Assembly (NCBI RefSeq): GCF_902809845.1
Contig: NZ_CADDWI010000012.1
Coordinates: 188,802-252,801 of the forward strand
Direction: 5' to 3'
Origin: Chelativorans sp. Marseille-P2723
Lineage (GTDB): Bacteria; Pseudomonadota; Alphaproteobacteria; Rhizobiales; Rhizobiaceae
DNA: 64,000 bases
Made by a program: the position numbers and the translations under genes. Below are positions 36,309-46,675 of the stretch, in pieces; the stretch's first letter is position 1, and each line of letters begins with the position of its first letter. The notes beneath the pieces were generated by a model. It saw only the letters and a list, made by a program, of their open reading frames with translations, was not told the DNA's origin and did no database searches.

Positions 36309-38108
36309 ATGGTGACGTTGCGTCGCGTATTTTCTCTTCTTCTTGCGCTTATTACAGCAGGGATCGCCAGCTATCTGGCATTCGGCTATTTCCTGTCCGA
36401 CGGGCTACAATGGCTCGATTTGGCGCGCGTGGTGCTTCTAGCGATCAGTGTCGCCTGGCTCGCCTGGGGGGGGATGCTGGCGCTGAACGGGCTTTTCAAT
36501 TCGCGGAGAGAAATAGAATGGCAAGAGGCACCGGAGCCTCCTACGGCGCGCACCGCCGTGCTCGTTCCCGTCTATAACGAGGACCCGGCAAAGACCTTCT
36601 CCCATGTCGCGGCCATGGCGCAAAGCCTCAGCCGGGCAGGCGCGGGCACGCAGTTCGATTTTGTGATCCTTTCCGACACAACGGACAGCCGCATCGCAGT
36701 GGCCGAAGAGTTCTGGCTGGGGCGGCTGAAGGAGGAGATCGGTGACACCTGCCGCCTCTTCTATCGGCGGCGAAACACCAATCCCGGCAAAAAAGCCGGC
36801 AACATCGCGGATTTCATCAGGACGTCGGGAGCGCTCTATGACTATCTGATCATGCTTGACGCCGACAGCCTGATGGAAGGTGCGACCATGATCGAGATGG
36901 TGCGCCGCATGGAGGTAGACCCGGAGTTGGGGTTATTGCAAACCCTGCCCAAGGTCACACGCGCCCGCTCCTTCTTCGGCCGCGCAATCCAATTCTCCGC
37001 CTCCTACTATTCCCCCGTCTACGCAAGCGGCGTAGCGGAGCTGCAGGGCCGCGAAGGGCCTTTCTGGGGCCACAATGCCATCACGCGCACGCGTGCCTTC
37101 GCCCAGAGTTGCGGCCTGCCGACACTGCCGGGAAGGCCACCGTTCGGCGGCCATATCCTGAGCCACGATTTTGTCGAGGCAGCGCTTCTTGCCCGGAACG
37201 GATGGAAGGTGCGAATCGATCCGGACCTGCGCGGCTCCTATGAGGAGGGACCGGACAATATCATCGACTACGCCAAACGCGACCGGCGCTGGTGCCAGGG
37301 TAACCTGCAACACGGCCGCATCATAGCAGCACCTGGCCTGAAGCTCTGGAGCCGCTTCACCTTTGCACAAGGTATCATGGCCTATATCGCCGCACCGCTT
37401 TGGGCATTGTTTCTCGTCGCCAGCATCGCCGCTCCGGCCATCAAGGTGCATCCGGACTATTTTCCGGTTCCGGGCCTGCCCGTCTTTCCCCGCGTCGAGC
37501 ACGCTAATGCGCTGGCTCTGCTTACAGGCGTCTTCGGCCTGTTGATCGGGCCAAAGATACTCATCGTAATCGACGGAGCTTTGAGCGGACGCAACCGCCG
37601 CTTTGGCGGCACGATACGATGCCTGCTTGACATGTTCGTAGAGATCGCCTGCACCAGCATCCTTGCACCTATCATGATGCTCTTCCAGAGCCGCGCAGTG
37701 TGCCAGGTTATGACGGGAGCAGACGCGGGGTGGCCGGCGGCAAATCGAGAGGCGGGGCGGGTAACCTTATCGGAAGCGTGGGCGGCAAGCTGGTGGATCG
37801 TCGTGGTCGGCCTCGTGACCGTAGGGGCGGCCTACCGCTTCGCTCCCGATTATTTGTTTTGGGTCATGCTTGTGGCAGGGCCGCAGATTGCTGCCCCCCT
37901 CCTCATCAGTGCTTCGTCGCTCACGGGCAGCAAGTTCGGGCAACTCAAGCTTTTCGCGACTCCGGAAGAACTGACGCCGACGCCCGTGATGCAGGCACAG
38001 CAGGCCATCCTGACTCGCTGGCGCTCTGGCGCCGAGATGCAACCGGTTCACACGGTGCTCGAAGTGCCGAAACTTCGCGAGCCTTCGAAAATCAGGGCTA
38101 AGCGATGA
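36309..38108 (+). CDS. opgH: glucan glucosyltransferase OpgH (MdoH)
   Basis: 599 aa. Family GT2 inner-membrane enzyme that makes the beta-glucan backbone from UDP-glucose and passes it to the periplasm. Two N-terminal helices, then the catalytic domain: VLVPVYNEDP, VILSDTTDS, MLDADSLME (DxD), LSHDFVEAALL (TED-like Asp) and RDRRWCQGNLQH (the QxxRW-type element). Several C-terminal helices follow. It lacks the cytoplasmic N-terminus of longer homologues, which is encoded just upstream as a separate ORF. The SD before ATG 36309 is weak. Confidence 0.94.
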   Translation: MVTLRRVFSLLLALITAGIASYLAFGYFLSDGLQWLDLARVVLLAISVAWLAWGGMLALNGLFNSRREIEWQEAPEPPTARTAVLVPVYNEDPAKTFSHVAAMAQSLSRAGAGTQFDFVILSDTTDSRIAVAEEFWLGRLKEEIGDTCRLFYRRRNTNPGKKAGNIADFIRTSGALYDYLIMLDADSLMEGATMIEMVRRMEVDPELGLLQTLPKVTRARSFFGRAIQFSASYYSPVYASGVAELQGREGPFWGHNAITRTRAFAQSCGLPTLPGRPPFGGHILSHDFVEAALLARNGWKVRIDPDLRGSYEEGPDNIIDYAKRDRRWCQGNLQHGRIIAAPGLKLWSRFTFAQGIMAYIAAPLWALFLVASIAAPAIKVHPDYFPVPGLPVFPRVEHANALALLTGVFGLLIGPKILIVIDGALSGRNRRFGGTIRCLLDMFVEIACTSILAPIMMLFQSRAVCQVMTGADAGWPAANREAGRVTLSEAWAASWWIVVVGLVTVGAAYRFAPDYLFWVMLVAGPQIAAPLLISASSLTGSKFGQLKLFATPEELTPTPVMQAQQAILTRWRSGAEMQPVHTVLEVPKLREPSKIRAKR

Positions 38109-38200
38109 AAATGCGTCTGGCCTGCCGCCCTGTTTCCGAGCAGACACCACCAGACATTTCCAGGAGTGAAAACCTGAACTGGCTTTAAGTCGTTGTCTTG

Positions 38201-39463
38201 TCAGAGCCAGTCTGGGATGGAATCGAGCCCGATCAGATCCTCAAAGGTCGGACGCGGACGCACTATATGGAAGCGATCATCCCTGACCAGCACTTCCGGC
38301 ACCAGCAGCCGCGAGTTGTAGGTGCCCGCCTGCACTGCGCCATAGGCTCCTGCTGTTGCCACCGCGATAAGGTCGCCGGATGCCATTTGCGGCAAGTTGC
38401 GATCCAGAGCCAGGAAGTCTCCCGTCTCGCAGACTGGACCGACCACGTCCACCTTCATCCGGGGGACGTCGGGGCGCGGTTCGCGAACCGCCCAGATTGC
38501 ATGGTAGGCATCGTAGAGCGTAGGCCGGATCAGGTCGTTCATCGCCGCATCGACGATCAGAAAGTTCTTTGCCTCGCCTTCTTTCACGAACAGGACCTGC
38601 GAGACCAGAATCCCCGCGTTCGCGGCGATCAGCCGCCCGGGCTCAAAGATGACCTTGAGGCCAAGCCGCGAAATATGCCGGCGCACGATGGCAGCGTAAT
38701 CCTTCGGCAGCGGCGGCTCCTCGTCCTCGCGATAAGGCACTCCCAAACCGCCTCCCAGATCGACATGGCTGATCGTGTGCCCGTCCTTGCGCAGGATGTC
38801 TGTCAATTCAGAAAGCAGTGAGAACGCCTGATCGAAAGGCTGAAGCTCCGTGATCTGGCTACCAATATGCATGTCGATCCCGGTAACCTTGAGGCCGGGA
38901 AGCGACGCCGCGCGTGCATAAGCCATCCGCGCATCCTTCCACGGAATGCCGAACTTGTTTTCGGCCTTGCCTGTGGAGATCTTCTTGTGCGTTCGCGCAT
39001 CGACGTCCGGGTTGATGCGCAGAGAGACCGGCGCAGTTATGCCGGTCGCCTGGGCGCGCGCCGAAAGGAGTTCAAGTTCCGGCAGGGATTCAACGTTGAA
39101 GCACAGGATTCCGGCTGAAAGAGCGAAATCCATTTCCCGCGCCGTTTTTCCCACACCGGAAAAGAGGATCTTCTCCGCCGGTATGCCTGCAGCAAGGCCA
39201 CGGCGCAATTCTCCCTCGGAGACAACATCGGCACCCGCGCCAAGATTGCCAAGCGTCTTCAGAACCGCCTGGTTCGAGTTTGCCTTCATCGCGTAGCAGA
39301 CCAGGGCATCGAGCTCTTCGAACGCCTCTGCGAAGACATGGTAGTGCCTGGTCAGTGTGGTGGTGGAATAGCAGTAGAACGGGGTTCCAACGACGGCCGC
39401 GATCTGCGGGATCGGAACGTCCTCGGCATGCAGAATGCCGTCACGATACTCAAAGTGGTTCAC
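38201..39463 (-). CDS. lysA: diaminopimelate decarboxylase
   Basis: 420 aa. PLP enzyme of group IV that turns meso-diaminopimelate into lysine. CYAMKANSNQAVLK holds the PLP lysine. HIGSQI, DLGGGLGVPY and the phosphate-binding EPGRLI are present, and the catalytic Cys region is VCETGDFLALDR. Last gene of argH-lptM-lysA, 15 bases after lptM, an order common in rhizobia. Confidence 0.96.
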   Translation of the reverse strand: MNHFEYRDGILHAEDVPIPQIAAVVGTPFYCYSTTTLTRHYHVFAEAFEELDALVCYAMKANSNQAVLKTLGNLGAGADVVSEGELRRGLAAGIPAEKILFSGVGKTAREMDFALSAGILCFNVESLPELELLSARAQATGITAPVSLRINPDVDARTHKKISTGKAENKFGIPWKDARMAYARAASLPGLKVTGIDMHIGSQITELQPFDQAFSLLSELTDILRKDGHTISHVDLGGGLGVPYREDEEPPLPKDYAAIVRRHISRLGLKVIFEPGRLIAANAGILVSQVLFVKEGEAKNFLIVDAAMNDLIRPTLYDAYHAIWAVREPRPDVPRMKVDVVGPVCETGDFLALDRNLPQMASGDLIAVATAGAYGAVQAGTYNSRLLVPEVLVRDDRFHIVRPRPTFEDLIGLDSIPDWL

Positions 39464-39478
39464 GGTTAAGAGGCTTTC

Positions 39479-39682
39479 CTAAATCAGCCGGTCGAGGATG
39501 AACGGCCTGTCCCGCACCGGAGGCTGCGGCTCGGGCGGCAGCGGCTCGTCGTTTCGTTCCGCTTCTTCCCGCGCCTCTACGGCTGCCTGATAGGGAGTAT
39601 CAAGCGGTCCCTTGCGCCCGCAAGCGGCAAGCCCCACGGTAAGGCAAAGGAGAATAAGAGGCACGGTCTTTTGCACGTTCAT
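39479..39682 (-). CDS. lptM: LptM-type small lipoprotein
   Basis: 67 aa. Signal peptide with lipobox LAAC (Cys21), followed by GRKGPLDTP, the conserved start of LptM/YifL proteins, and a proline-rich tail. In enterics LptM helps the LPS translocon LptDE mature. Lies between argH and lysA on the same strand, as in most alphaproteobacteria. Confidence 0.9.
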   Translation of the reverse strand: MNVQKTVPLILLCLTVGLAACGRKGPLDTPYQAAVEAREEAERNDEPLPPEPQPPVRDRPFILDRLI

Positions 39683-39711
39683 CTCTCGCTTCGAAAAGTT
39701 CCGTCAGCGTT

Positions 39712-41133
39712 CTAGACGTTTTTGCCAGCCGCTGCATCCCGTTTCAGCCGCTTGCGCCAGGCGCGGATCTGCCGGCGTACCTGAGCAGGCGCGGTTCCCC
39801 CGTAAGAATCACGGCTCCTGACCGAGTTCGCGACGGAAAGGACAGAATAGACCTCATCGGTAATGGCCGGGTGAATGGCCTGCAATGCCTCCAGCGGCAG
39901 CTTCTCCAGCCCGCAGCGCCTCTCCTCGGCGAGAGCCACCACCTTGCCAGTCACGTGATGCGCCTCACGGAACGGCAAGCCTGCCTCGCGCACCAGCCAA
40001 TCGGCAAGATCGGTCGCGGTGGAAAAGCCCACGCCGGCCGCCTTCTTCATCGCACCGGCGTTCACTTCCATGTCGCCTACCATGCCGGTCATGGCAGCAA
40101 GCATCAGGTCGAGTGTTTCGGCTACATCGAAAACCGCTTCCTTGTCTTCCTGCATGTCCTTGGAATAGGCGAGCGGCAAGCCCTTCATTACGGTAAGCAG
40201 GCCGATCAGATGTCCATTGATCCGGCCCGTCTTGGCGCGGATGAGTTCCGCAGCATCCGGGTTCTTTTTCTGGGGCATGATGGAGGAACCTGTTGAGAAC
40301 GCATCGGACAGACGAATGAAGCCGAATTGCGGCGTGGACCAGATGACAATCTCTTCGGCCAGGCGCGACAGATGCGTGCCGCAGATCGCCGCGACAGAAA
40401 GAAATTCGAGCGCAAAATCCCTGTCGGAGACAGTATCGATGGAATTGCGCGTCGGCTCACGGAAGCCGAGTGTCTTGGCCGTCATATGCCGGTCGATCGG
40501 AAAGCCGGTACCAGCAAGCGCGGCTGCGCCCAAAGGGCATTCGTCCAACCTCTCGATGGCAGCGCGCACCCTTGTGCGATCCCTGCCAAACATCTCCACA
40601 TAGGCCATCAGGTGGTGACCGAATGTGACGGGCTGGGCAGTTTGCAGATGGGTGAAGCCGGGCATGACGGACGACGCGTGTTCCTCAGCGCGGGTGAGAA
40701 ACGCATTAATGAGACGGCCAAGCGCGGCATCCACCCGCTGAAGCTCCTCCTTGACCCACAGGCGGAAGTCGAGCGCAACCTGATCGTTGCGTGAGCGGGC
40801 GGTGTGCAGCCGGCCCGCGGCCGGCCCGATCAACTCGGCGAGCCGCGCCTCGATGTTCATGTGTATGTCCTCAAGCCGGGTGGAGAACTCGAAGGTTCCG
40901 GCTTCGATCTCTGACAGGATCGTGTTCAGTCCGTCAGCAATCTTTTGTTCGTCCTCGGCCGAAATTATGCCAGTTTTTGCCAACATGGCCGCGTGGGCAA
41001 GACTGCCGCGGATGTCCTGGGCGTAAAGCTTCCTGTCGAAGCCGATGGATGCGTTGATCGCCTCCATGATGGCGTCGGGACCTGAGGCAAAACGTCCGCC
41101 CCACATGCGGTTGCTGGCTTTTTCTTGGCTCAT
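39712..41133 (-). CDS. argH: argininosuccinate lyase
   Basis: 473 aa, usual length. Splits argininosuccinate into arginine and fumarate. N-terminus [38 protein letters not shown] is the second conserved block, and [20 protein letters not shown] is the fumarase/ASL signature with the catalytic Ser loop. [13 protein letters not shown] also matches. Divergent from tlpA with about 30 bases between starts. Confidence 0.97.
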   Translation of the reverse strand: MSQEKASNRMWGGRFASGPDAIMEAINASIGFDRKLYAQDIRGSLAHAAMLAKTGIISAEDEQKIADGLNTILSEIEAGTFEFSTRLEDIHMNIEARLAELIGPAAGRLHTARSRNDQVALDFRLWVKEELQRVDAALGRLINAFLTRAEEHASSVMPGFTHLQTAQPVTFGHHLMAYVEMFGRDRTRVRAAIERLDECPLGAAALAGTGFPIDRHMTAKTLGFREPTRNSIDTVSDRDFALEFLSVAAICGTHLSRLAEEIVIWSTPQFGFIRLSDAFSTGSSIMPQKKNPDAAELIRAKTGRINGHLIGLLTVMKGLPLAYSKDMQEDKEAVFDVAETLDLMLAAMTGMVGDMEVNAGAMKKAAGVGFSTATDLADWLVREAGLPFREAHHVTGKVVALAEERRCGLEKLPLEALQAIHPAITDEVYSVLSVANSVRSRDSYGGTAPAQVRRQIRAWRKRLKRDAAAGKNV

Positions 41134-41165
41134 CGTGATATCCGGGCGCTGGATTGGTAAGAAGT

Positions 41166-41834
41166 ATGCCGAAGGTGAAGAGTAGCTTTCCCGCGTTTCG
41201 TCTGGTCGCGCTTTCCGCAGTCGCAGGCATTATCGCCGGGGTGATCGCCCTATACGTGATGGGCGGGCCAGATGGCAACATCCTGGCGGATTCGGGCGAC
41301 AGTGCAGCATGCACTGCGAAGGCGGAAAAGGTCGCCGCGATCGAGCCTTTTATCAAAGGAGAGGTCGCGGCAATGCTGCCTGCCGACCCTCCGCGCCTTC
41401 TGTCTGATCTTGGCTTCAGCGGCCCTGACGGCGCCTCCCTCACCCTGGAAGACCTTGGGGGTAAGACGCTGCTCGTCAACCTCTGGGCGACATGGTGTGC
41501 GCCTTGTCGCGAAGAAATGCCCGCGCTCGATACCCTGCAGGAGGAGCTGGGCTCGGACCTTTTTGAGGTTGCCGCCATCAATATCGACCGGGGTGACGAT
41601 GAAAAGCCCAAAGCATTTCTCAACGAGATCGGCGTCCAGTCCCTTGCCTTTTATCGCGACAGTTCAACCGCCATCTTTAACGAACTGAAGACGCGCGGGC
41701 TCGCGCTCGGGTTGCCCGTCACCCTTCTTCTGGACGAGGATGGCTGCCTCCTTGCACACATGAACGGACCGGCAGAGTGGTCGAGCGAGGATGCGCAAAA
41801 TCTTGTGCAGGCTTCCCTGCCTGACGGGAGCTGA
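41166..41834 (+). CDS. tlpA: TlpA-type membrane-anchored thiol:disulfide oxidoreductase
   Basis: 222 aa from ATG 41166 (the frame also has a TTG four codons earlier). An N-terminal anchor helix (about 12-32) places a thioredoxin fold in the periplasm. The active site is [13 protein letters not shown], and the cis-Pro loop is [12 protein letters not shown]. TlpA reduces periplasmic thiols in cytochrome oxidase assembly. A cysteine in the linker (SAACTAK) is a TlpA-like feature. An MliC-like gene follows after 86 bases. Confidence 0.92.
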   Translation: MPKVKSSFPAFRLVALSAVAGIIAGVIALYVMGGPDGNILADSGDSAACTAKAEKVAAIEPFIKGEVAAMLPADPPRLLSDLGFSGPDGASLTLEDLGGKTLLVNLWATWCAPCREEMPALDTLQEELGSDLFEVAAINIDRGDDEKPKAFLNEIGVQSLAFYRDSSTAIFNELKTRGLALGLPVTLLLDEDGCLLAHMNGPAEWSSEDAQNLVQASLPDGS

Positions 41835-41920
41835 CGCTTCAGCCGGCTCCGGACAATTGGCTCCTGGCGCGCTACAGCTATACTCTCACGAAGGGGAGAG
41901 GCCCACTTCGGAGACTTAAT

Positions 41921-42286
41921 ATGCGCGTGTTTGCCCATTCCATGGTTTCAGGTTTCGCTCTCGGCGCCTTCATGGCTACTGCTGACGCGCAGATCACCAT
42001 CGAATGGCCGCAGGAGGGCGACATCGAGGTGGAGGAAATCCACATCGGTTATGACTGCGGCGGCAAGCCGCTTGATGTCGCCTATATCAATGCGGGGCCG
42101 GTCTCTCTTGCCGTCCTTGTCTATGAAGACGAACCCATGGTGGCCGCTAACGTGATCGCTGCCTCCGGCGCGCGCTACGCAAGCGGCCGCTTCATATGGT
42201 GGACGAAAGGCGGGGACGCCTTTCTTTATGACGTGACCCATGGCGAGGATGCCGCTCCGATAATGGAGTGCCGGCGGAAGAACTGA
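41921..42286 (+). CDS. MliC-like lysozyme inhibitor, periplasmic
   Basis: 121 aa. Signal peptide (residues 1-23, AFMATADA then Q). The mature part matches the MliC beta-barrel pattern: IGYDCGGKPLDVAYIN, LAVLVYEDEPMVAA, and GARYASGRFIWWTKGGDAFLYD near the end, with a final MECR. The two Cys (in YDCGG and MECRR) would form the conserved disulfide. No lipobox is visible, so it may be soluble rather than lipid-anchored. Such proteins block C-type lysozyme. Confidence 0.82.
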   Translation: MRVFAHSMVSGFALGAFMATADAQITIEWPQEGDIEVEEIHIGYDCGGKPLDVAYINAGPVSLAVLVYEDEPMVAANVIAASGARYASGRFIWWTKGGDAFLYDVTHGEDAAPIMECRRKN

Positions 42287-42369
42287 TCAGCAAGGTCATT
42301 CGCACGCGGGCGGAACCGGCTCGCCGGCGGTGACTTTGCTGGTATAGTAGAAACCGAGGAGCCAAAGTC

Positions 42370-44658
42370 ATGGATTTCCGCGCCTTTCGACGCGAATACG
42401 TCACCGCGCCGGTCTTCAAGTGGGCGTCAGGCATCATGCCGCCCATTTCGGAAACGGAGCGCGAGGCCATCGATGCAGGCACGGTCTGGTGGGATGGCGC
42501 GCTGTTTACGGGCAATCCGGACTGGAACGAACTTCTCTCCTTGCCACCGGCAAGACTTTCGCCGGAAGAACAAGCGTTCATGGGCGGCCCTGTGCGCGAA
42601 CTCTGCGCTATGGTGGATGACTGGACGCTCAATTTCCGCGACCGGGACCTGGCTAAATCCGTGTGGGATTTCATGCGGAAGGAAAGGTTCTTCGGCATGA
42701 TCATTCCGAAGAAATATGGCGGTCTCGGCTTTTCCAACTACGCCCATTCGGAAGTGGTGCGCACCGTCTCATCCGCAAGCGTGGTGGCGGGGGTGACAAT
42801 CATGGTGCCAAATTCGCTGGGGCCTGGCGAACTGCTCATGCATTTCGGCACAGACGAGCAGAGGGACTACTGGCTGCCCCGGCTGGCGGATGGCCGGGAC
42901 ATCCCCTGCTTCGGCCTCACCTCGCCCCATGCCGGCTCCGATGCGGCGGCGATGACCGACACGGGCGTTGTGGAGTACGGAACCTGGAACGGAAAGAAAA
43001 CACTCGGCATAAGGCTCAACTTCCACAAGCGCTACATCACGCTTGGGCCGGTCGCCACCGTGATGGGGCTCGCATTCAAGATGCTGGACCCGGAAAATCA
43101 TCTTGGCCGCGGAAGCGACCTTGGGATTACCGTGGCCCTGCTGCCGACCAGTACCCCTGGCGTCAGCCTTGGGGAGCGGCATATCCCGCTCTTTACCTAC
43201 TTCCAGAATGGCCCGCTCTACGGCAAGGACGTCTTCGTGCCGCTTGATCACATAATTGGCGGCGAGGCGCAGATCGGACAGGGATGGAAGATGCTGATGA
43301 CCGCACTGGCCGCCGGACGCAGCATTTCCCTACCCTCTCAATCGGCATCTTCGGCCGCGATGGCAGCGCGGGTGAGCGGCGCCTATGCGCGGATACGCAC
43401 GCAGTTCAATGCTCCCATCGGGTTATTTGAGGGCGTTCAGGAGCCGCTGGCCGAGATAGCCGCCAACGCCTATCTGGTGGACGCGGCAAGACGGCTGACG
43501 CTTGCCGCACTCGATCAGGGTCATCGCCCATCCGTTCTTGGTGCCATCATGAAGTATCACGCGACGGAGCGCATGCGCCGCTCGCTGAACCATGCAATGG
43601 ACATCCATGGTGGCAAGGGCATCATCGAGGGGCCGCGCAACTATCTGGCAGCGGGGTACCGCGCCGTGCCCATTGGCATCACGGTGGAAGGTGCGAATAT
43701 CCTCACCCGCAATCTGATGATTTTCGGGCAGGGCGCCATACGCTCGCATCCTTTTATGCTGGAGGAATTGCTCGCCCTTGCCGACGAAGACAGGGAGCGC
43801 GGGCTTGCGGCTTTTGACGAGACGTTCTGGAAACACATAGGCCATGCGCTGAAAAACGCCTGCCGCACTTTCTTGCGAGGCTGGTCGGGCGGCCTTGTAG
43901 GCCCATCGCCGCGCGGTACCGCAATGCCGCGCTACTGGAGAAAGCTCTCCCGCCACTCCGCTGCCTTTGCCATGACCGCCGACCTGGCGCTTTTGACGCT
44001 CGGCGGATCGCTTAAGCGCAAGGAGATGATCTCTGCTCGCCTCGGCGACATTCTGGCTGAGCTCTACCTGCTTGGGGCCGTGCTCAAGCGCTTCGAGGAC
44101 GAAGGACGGCAGGCGGAGGACCGGCCAATAGTCGATTATCTCATGCAGCAGGGAGAGAGCCGGATGGCAACGGCCTTCCGCGGCGTGTTTGACAATCTGC
44201 CGGCGCGCTGGGCCGCGTGGCTGGCGCGGCTCGTGGCGTTCCCGTTCGGTGTGCCCGATCCCGCTCCTTCGGATCGGCTTATCAGCCCGCTTGCAGAAGT
44301 CCTGATGAAACCGTCGGCCCAGCGTGACCGGCTGACACCTGGCCTCTATCTGGGCGAGGGCCATGACGAGCATCCGGTGCGGGATCTCGAAGCCGCTTTC
44401 CGGCTTGTGACCGAGGCTGCCCCCGCCGAGAAGAAGATGCGAGAGGCACGCATCCGCTACCTGGAAGAAGCGGCGCGGAAAGGAATCATCTCCACGGAGG
44501 AGCATGACCTTCTTACGCGCGCGACCGAAGCCGTGGAAACGGCGATTGCGGTCGATGCCTTCCCCATGGAGGAACTCTCACCGACTGCCGATCAGCATGG
44601 GCGCAAGGAGCCACCCATCAGGAGCCGCGGAATGCGGCAAGCCCAGCCGGCGAAATAG
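42370..44658 (+). CDS. fadE: acyl-CoA dehydrogenase, FadE type
   Basis: 762 aa. The first FAD-dependent step of beta-oxidation. It aligns from the start with E. coli FadE after that protein's membrane N-terminus (WWDGALFTGNPDW here) and keeps PNSLGPGELLMHFGTDEQ, CFGLTSPHAGSDAAAM, GGKGIIEGPRNYLA and ITVEGANILTRNLMIFGQGAIR. The C-terminal 280 residues are the DUF1974 domain. The membrane segments of enteric FadE are missing. Tail-to-tail with the hydroxyacyl-CoA dehydrogenase gene. Confidence 0.92.
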   Translation: MDFRAFRREYVTAPVFKWASGIMPPISETEREAIDAGTVWWDGALFTGNPDWNELLSLPPARLSPEEQAFMGGPVRELCAMVDDWTLNFRDRDLAKSVWDFMRKERFFGMIIPKKYGGLGFSNYAHSEVVRTVSSASVVAGVTIMVPNSLGPGELLMHFGTDEQRDYWLPRLADGRDIPCFGLTSPHAGSDAAAMTDTGVVEYGTWNGKKTLGIRLNFHKRYITLGPVATVMGLAFKMLDPENHLGRGSDLGITVALLPTSTPGVSLGERHIPLFTYFQNGPLYGKDVFVPLDHIIGGEAQIGQGWKMLMTALAAGRSISLPSQSASSAAMAARVSGAYARIRTQFNAPIGLFEGVQEPLAEIAANAYLVDAARRLTLAALDQGHRPSVLGAIMKYHATERMRRSLNHAMDIHGGKGIIEGPRNYLAAGYRAVPIGITVEGANILTRNLMIFGQGAIRSHPFMLEELLALADEDRERGLAAFDETFWKHIGHALKNACRTFLRGWSGGLVGPSPRGTAMPRYWRKLSRHSAAFAMTADLALLTLGGSLKRKEMISARLGDILAELYLLGAVLKRFEDEGRQAEDRPIVDYLMQQGESRMATAFRGVFDNLPARWAAWLARLVAFPFGVPDPAPSDRLISPLAEVLMKPSAQRDRLTPGLYLGEGHDEHPVRDLEAAFRLVTEAAPAEKKMREARIRYLEEAARKGIISTEEHDLLTRATEAVETAIAVDAFPMEELSPTADQHGRKEPPIRSRGMRQAQPAK

Positions 44659-44718
44659 CCGTACCAATTTGAAACGACGGTCCCTGCCCTAGATCTCGGA
44701 CAGGCACCCTGCCGCCCT

Positions 44719-45600
44719 CTACCGCGTCGGGACTGGCGGATTCTCGCGATAATCGTAGAAGCCACGGCCCGTCTTGCGTCCCAGCCACCCCGCCTCGACA
44801 TATTTCACGAGCAGCGGACAGGGCCGGTACTTCGAGTCTGCAAGCCCCTCATAGAGGACCTGCATGATCGAAAGGCAGGTGTCGAGGCCGATGAAGTCGG
44901 CAAGCTGTAGCGGCCCCATCGGATGGTTGGCGCCGAGCTTCATTGCCGTATCAATTGCCTCAACAGAGCCAACGCCTTCATAAAGGGTGTAAATTGCCTC
45001 GTTGATCATCGGCAGAAGAATGCGGTTGACGATGAAGGCCGGAAAGTCCTCGGCCACGGTGATCGTCTTGTCGAGGCTTTCAACGAATGCGCGTGCACTC
45101 TCGAAGGTCGAATCTTCCGTGGCAATGCCGCGCACCAGTTCGACGAGCTTCATGACCGGAACCGGATTCATGAAGTGAATGCCGATGAAACGTTCCGGCC
45201 TGTCGGTCTGGGCGGCCAGCCTCGTGATGGAGATCGAGGATGTATTGGTAGCGACCAGCGCTTCAGGATTGAGAATGGGGCATAGCTGCGCAAAAATCTT
45301 GCGCTTTACCGACTCGTCCTCGGTCGCCGCCTCGATGACGAGATCGACTTCCGCCAGGTCTTCCATGCTGCTGGCCGGCAAGATGCGCCCGAGGCTCTCC
45401 TGGCGCGTGCTCTCGTTGAGCTTGCCCGAAGAGACCTGCCGCGCCATGTTGCCGCTGATGGTCGCGATGCCAGCCTCGATACGCTCGCCGGACACGTCAT
45501 AAAGTTTGACCTGATAGCCGGCAAGCGCCGCGACATGAGCAATACCGCTGCCCATTTGGCCCGCGCCAATGACACCCACTGTCTTGATGTTGCCCGTCAT
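44719..45600 (-). CDS. 3-hydroxybutyryl-CoA dehydrogenase
   Basis: 293 aa from ATG 45600; the longer frame to 45654 has no clear SD. NAD(P)-dependent oxidation of 3-hydroxyacyl-CoA, or acetoacetyl-CoA reduction. The N-terminal Rossmann fold is GVIGAGQMGSGIAHVAALAG. The signature is GIHFMNPVPVMKLVELVRG, and DFPAFIVNRILLPMINEA and GANHPMGPLQLADFIGLD follow. The order etfB-etfA-hbd on one strand is common in rhizobia. Confidence 0.93.
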   Translation of the reverse strand: MTGNIKTVGVIGAGQMGSGIAHVAALAGYQVKLYDVSGERIEAGIATISGNMARQVSSGKLNESTRQESLGRILPASSMEDLAEVDLVIEAATEDESVKRKIFAQLCPILNPEALVATNTSSISITRLAAQTDRPERFIGIHFMNPVPVMKLVELVRGIATEDSTFESARAFVESLDKTITVAEDFPAFIVNRILLPMINEAIYTLYEGVGSVEAIDTAMKLGANHPMGPLQLADFIGLDTCLSIMQVLYEGLADSKYRPCPLLVKYVEAGWLGRKTGRGFYDYRENPPVPTR

Positions 45601-45650
45601 GCCTGTCCCGTCGCGGAGCCGAACCTCTCCGCCCTCTGTTATGGTGCGCC

Positions 45651-45689
45651 GCAAAATAAAGGGGCGGGATAGTCCCGTCTACCCCGCCC
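45651..45689 (-). terminator. hairpin between etfA and the hydroxybutyryl-CoA dehydrogenase gene
   Basis: GGGCGGG (45662-45668) pairs with CCCGCCC (45683-45689). On the minus strand it runs into TTTATTTTGC. It may end part of the etf transcript before the dehydrogenase gene. Confidence 0.7.
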
Positions 45690-45719
45690 TGCAAGATTGT
45701 GCATGCGCTGAAACGTTTG

Positions 45720-46649
45720 TCAAAGCGCCTTTTCTAGCTCAGGCAGCACCGTGAAGAGGTCGGCTACAAGACCGTAGTCGGCAACCTGGAAAATCGGTGC
45801 CTCCTCGTCCTTGTTGATGGCAACGATGACCTTCGAATCCTTCATGCCGGCCAGATGCTGGATAGCGCCGGATATGCCGGCGGCGATGTATAGATCAGGC
45901 GCCACAACCTTGCCCGTCTGGCCTACCTGCCAGTCGTTCGGCGCGTAACCGGCATCCACTGCCGCGCGGCTGGCGCCTACTGCCGCTCCCAGCTTGTCCG
46001 CCAGCGGCAGGAGTACCTCCTGAAACTTCTCTGCCGAACCGAGCGCTCTGCCACCGGAAATAATGATCCGCGCGGAGGTGAGCTCCGGACGATCGCTCGC
46101 GGCAATCCTGTTCTCCACAAAAGTGGAAAGACCCGGATCCGCCGCTGCCGCGACCGTTTCCACGGAAGCGGAACCGCCCTCGCCAGCAGCCTGAAAAGAG
46201 GCGGTGCGCACGGTAATCACACGCTTCGGATCGGTGGATTCCACTGTCTGGATCGCGTTGCCGGCATAGATCGGCCGTTTGAAGGTCGTTGCGTTCACCA
46301 CCTCGATGATGTCGGAAACCTGCATCACGTCAAGCAGAGCCGCGACGCGAGGCAGCACGTTCTTGCCCGTCGTCGTCGCAGGCGCGACGATTGTGTCGTA
46401 ACTGTCCGCCAACGCGATGATGGTGGCGGCGAAAGGTTCCGCAAGACGTTCGGCAAGTGCCGGGCTCTCGGCGAGGAGCACCTTGCGCACGCCCGCCAGC
46501 CTGGCTGCCGCGTCGGCCGCGGCTTTCGCTTCCTGACCCGCAACGAGAATATCGATGTCGGAGCCGATCTTCTGTGCCGCTGAAAGAGCCTTGGCCGTCT
46601 GGTCGGAGAGCGCGTTGTTATCGTGTTCGGCGATGAGGAGAATTGCCAT
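45720..46649 (-). CDS. etfA: electron transfer flavoprotein subunit alpha
   Basis: 309 aa. Carries FAD and passes electrons from acyl-CoA and other dehydrogenases to ETF-ubiquinone oxidoreductase. The C-terminal FAD domain has the signature [20 protein letters not shown] and the following [20 protein letters not shown] is at the FAD site. 26 bases after etfB. Confidence 0.97.
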   Translation of the reverse strand: MAILLIAEHDNNALSDQTAKALSAAQKIGSDIDILVAGQEAKAAADAAARLAGVRKVLLAESPALAERLAEPFAATIIALADSYDTIVAPATTTGKNVLPRVAALLDVMQVSDIIEVVNATTFKRPIYAGNAIQTVESTDPKRVITVRTASFQAAGEGGSASVETVAAAADPGLSTFVENRIAASDRPELTSARIIISGGRALGSAEKFQEVLLPLADKLGAAVGASRAAVDAGYAPNDWQVGQTGKVVAPDLYIAAGISGAIQHLAGMKDSKVIVAINKDEEAPIFQVADYGLVADLFTVLPELEKAL

Positions 46650-46675
46650 CTCTTCCCGTCCTTTCCTGCTGCGGC

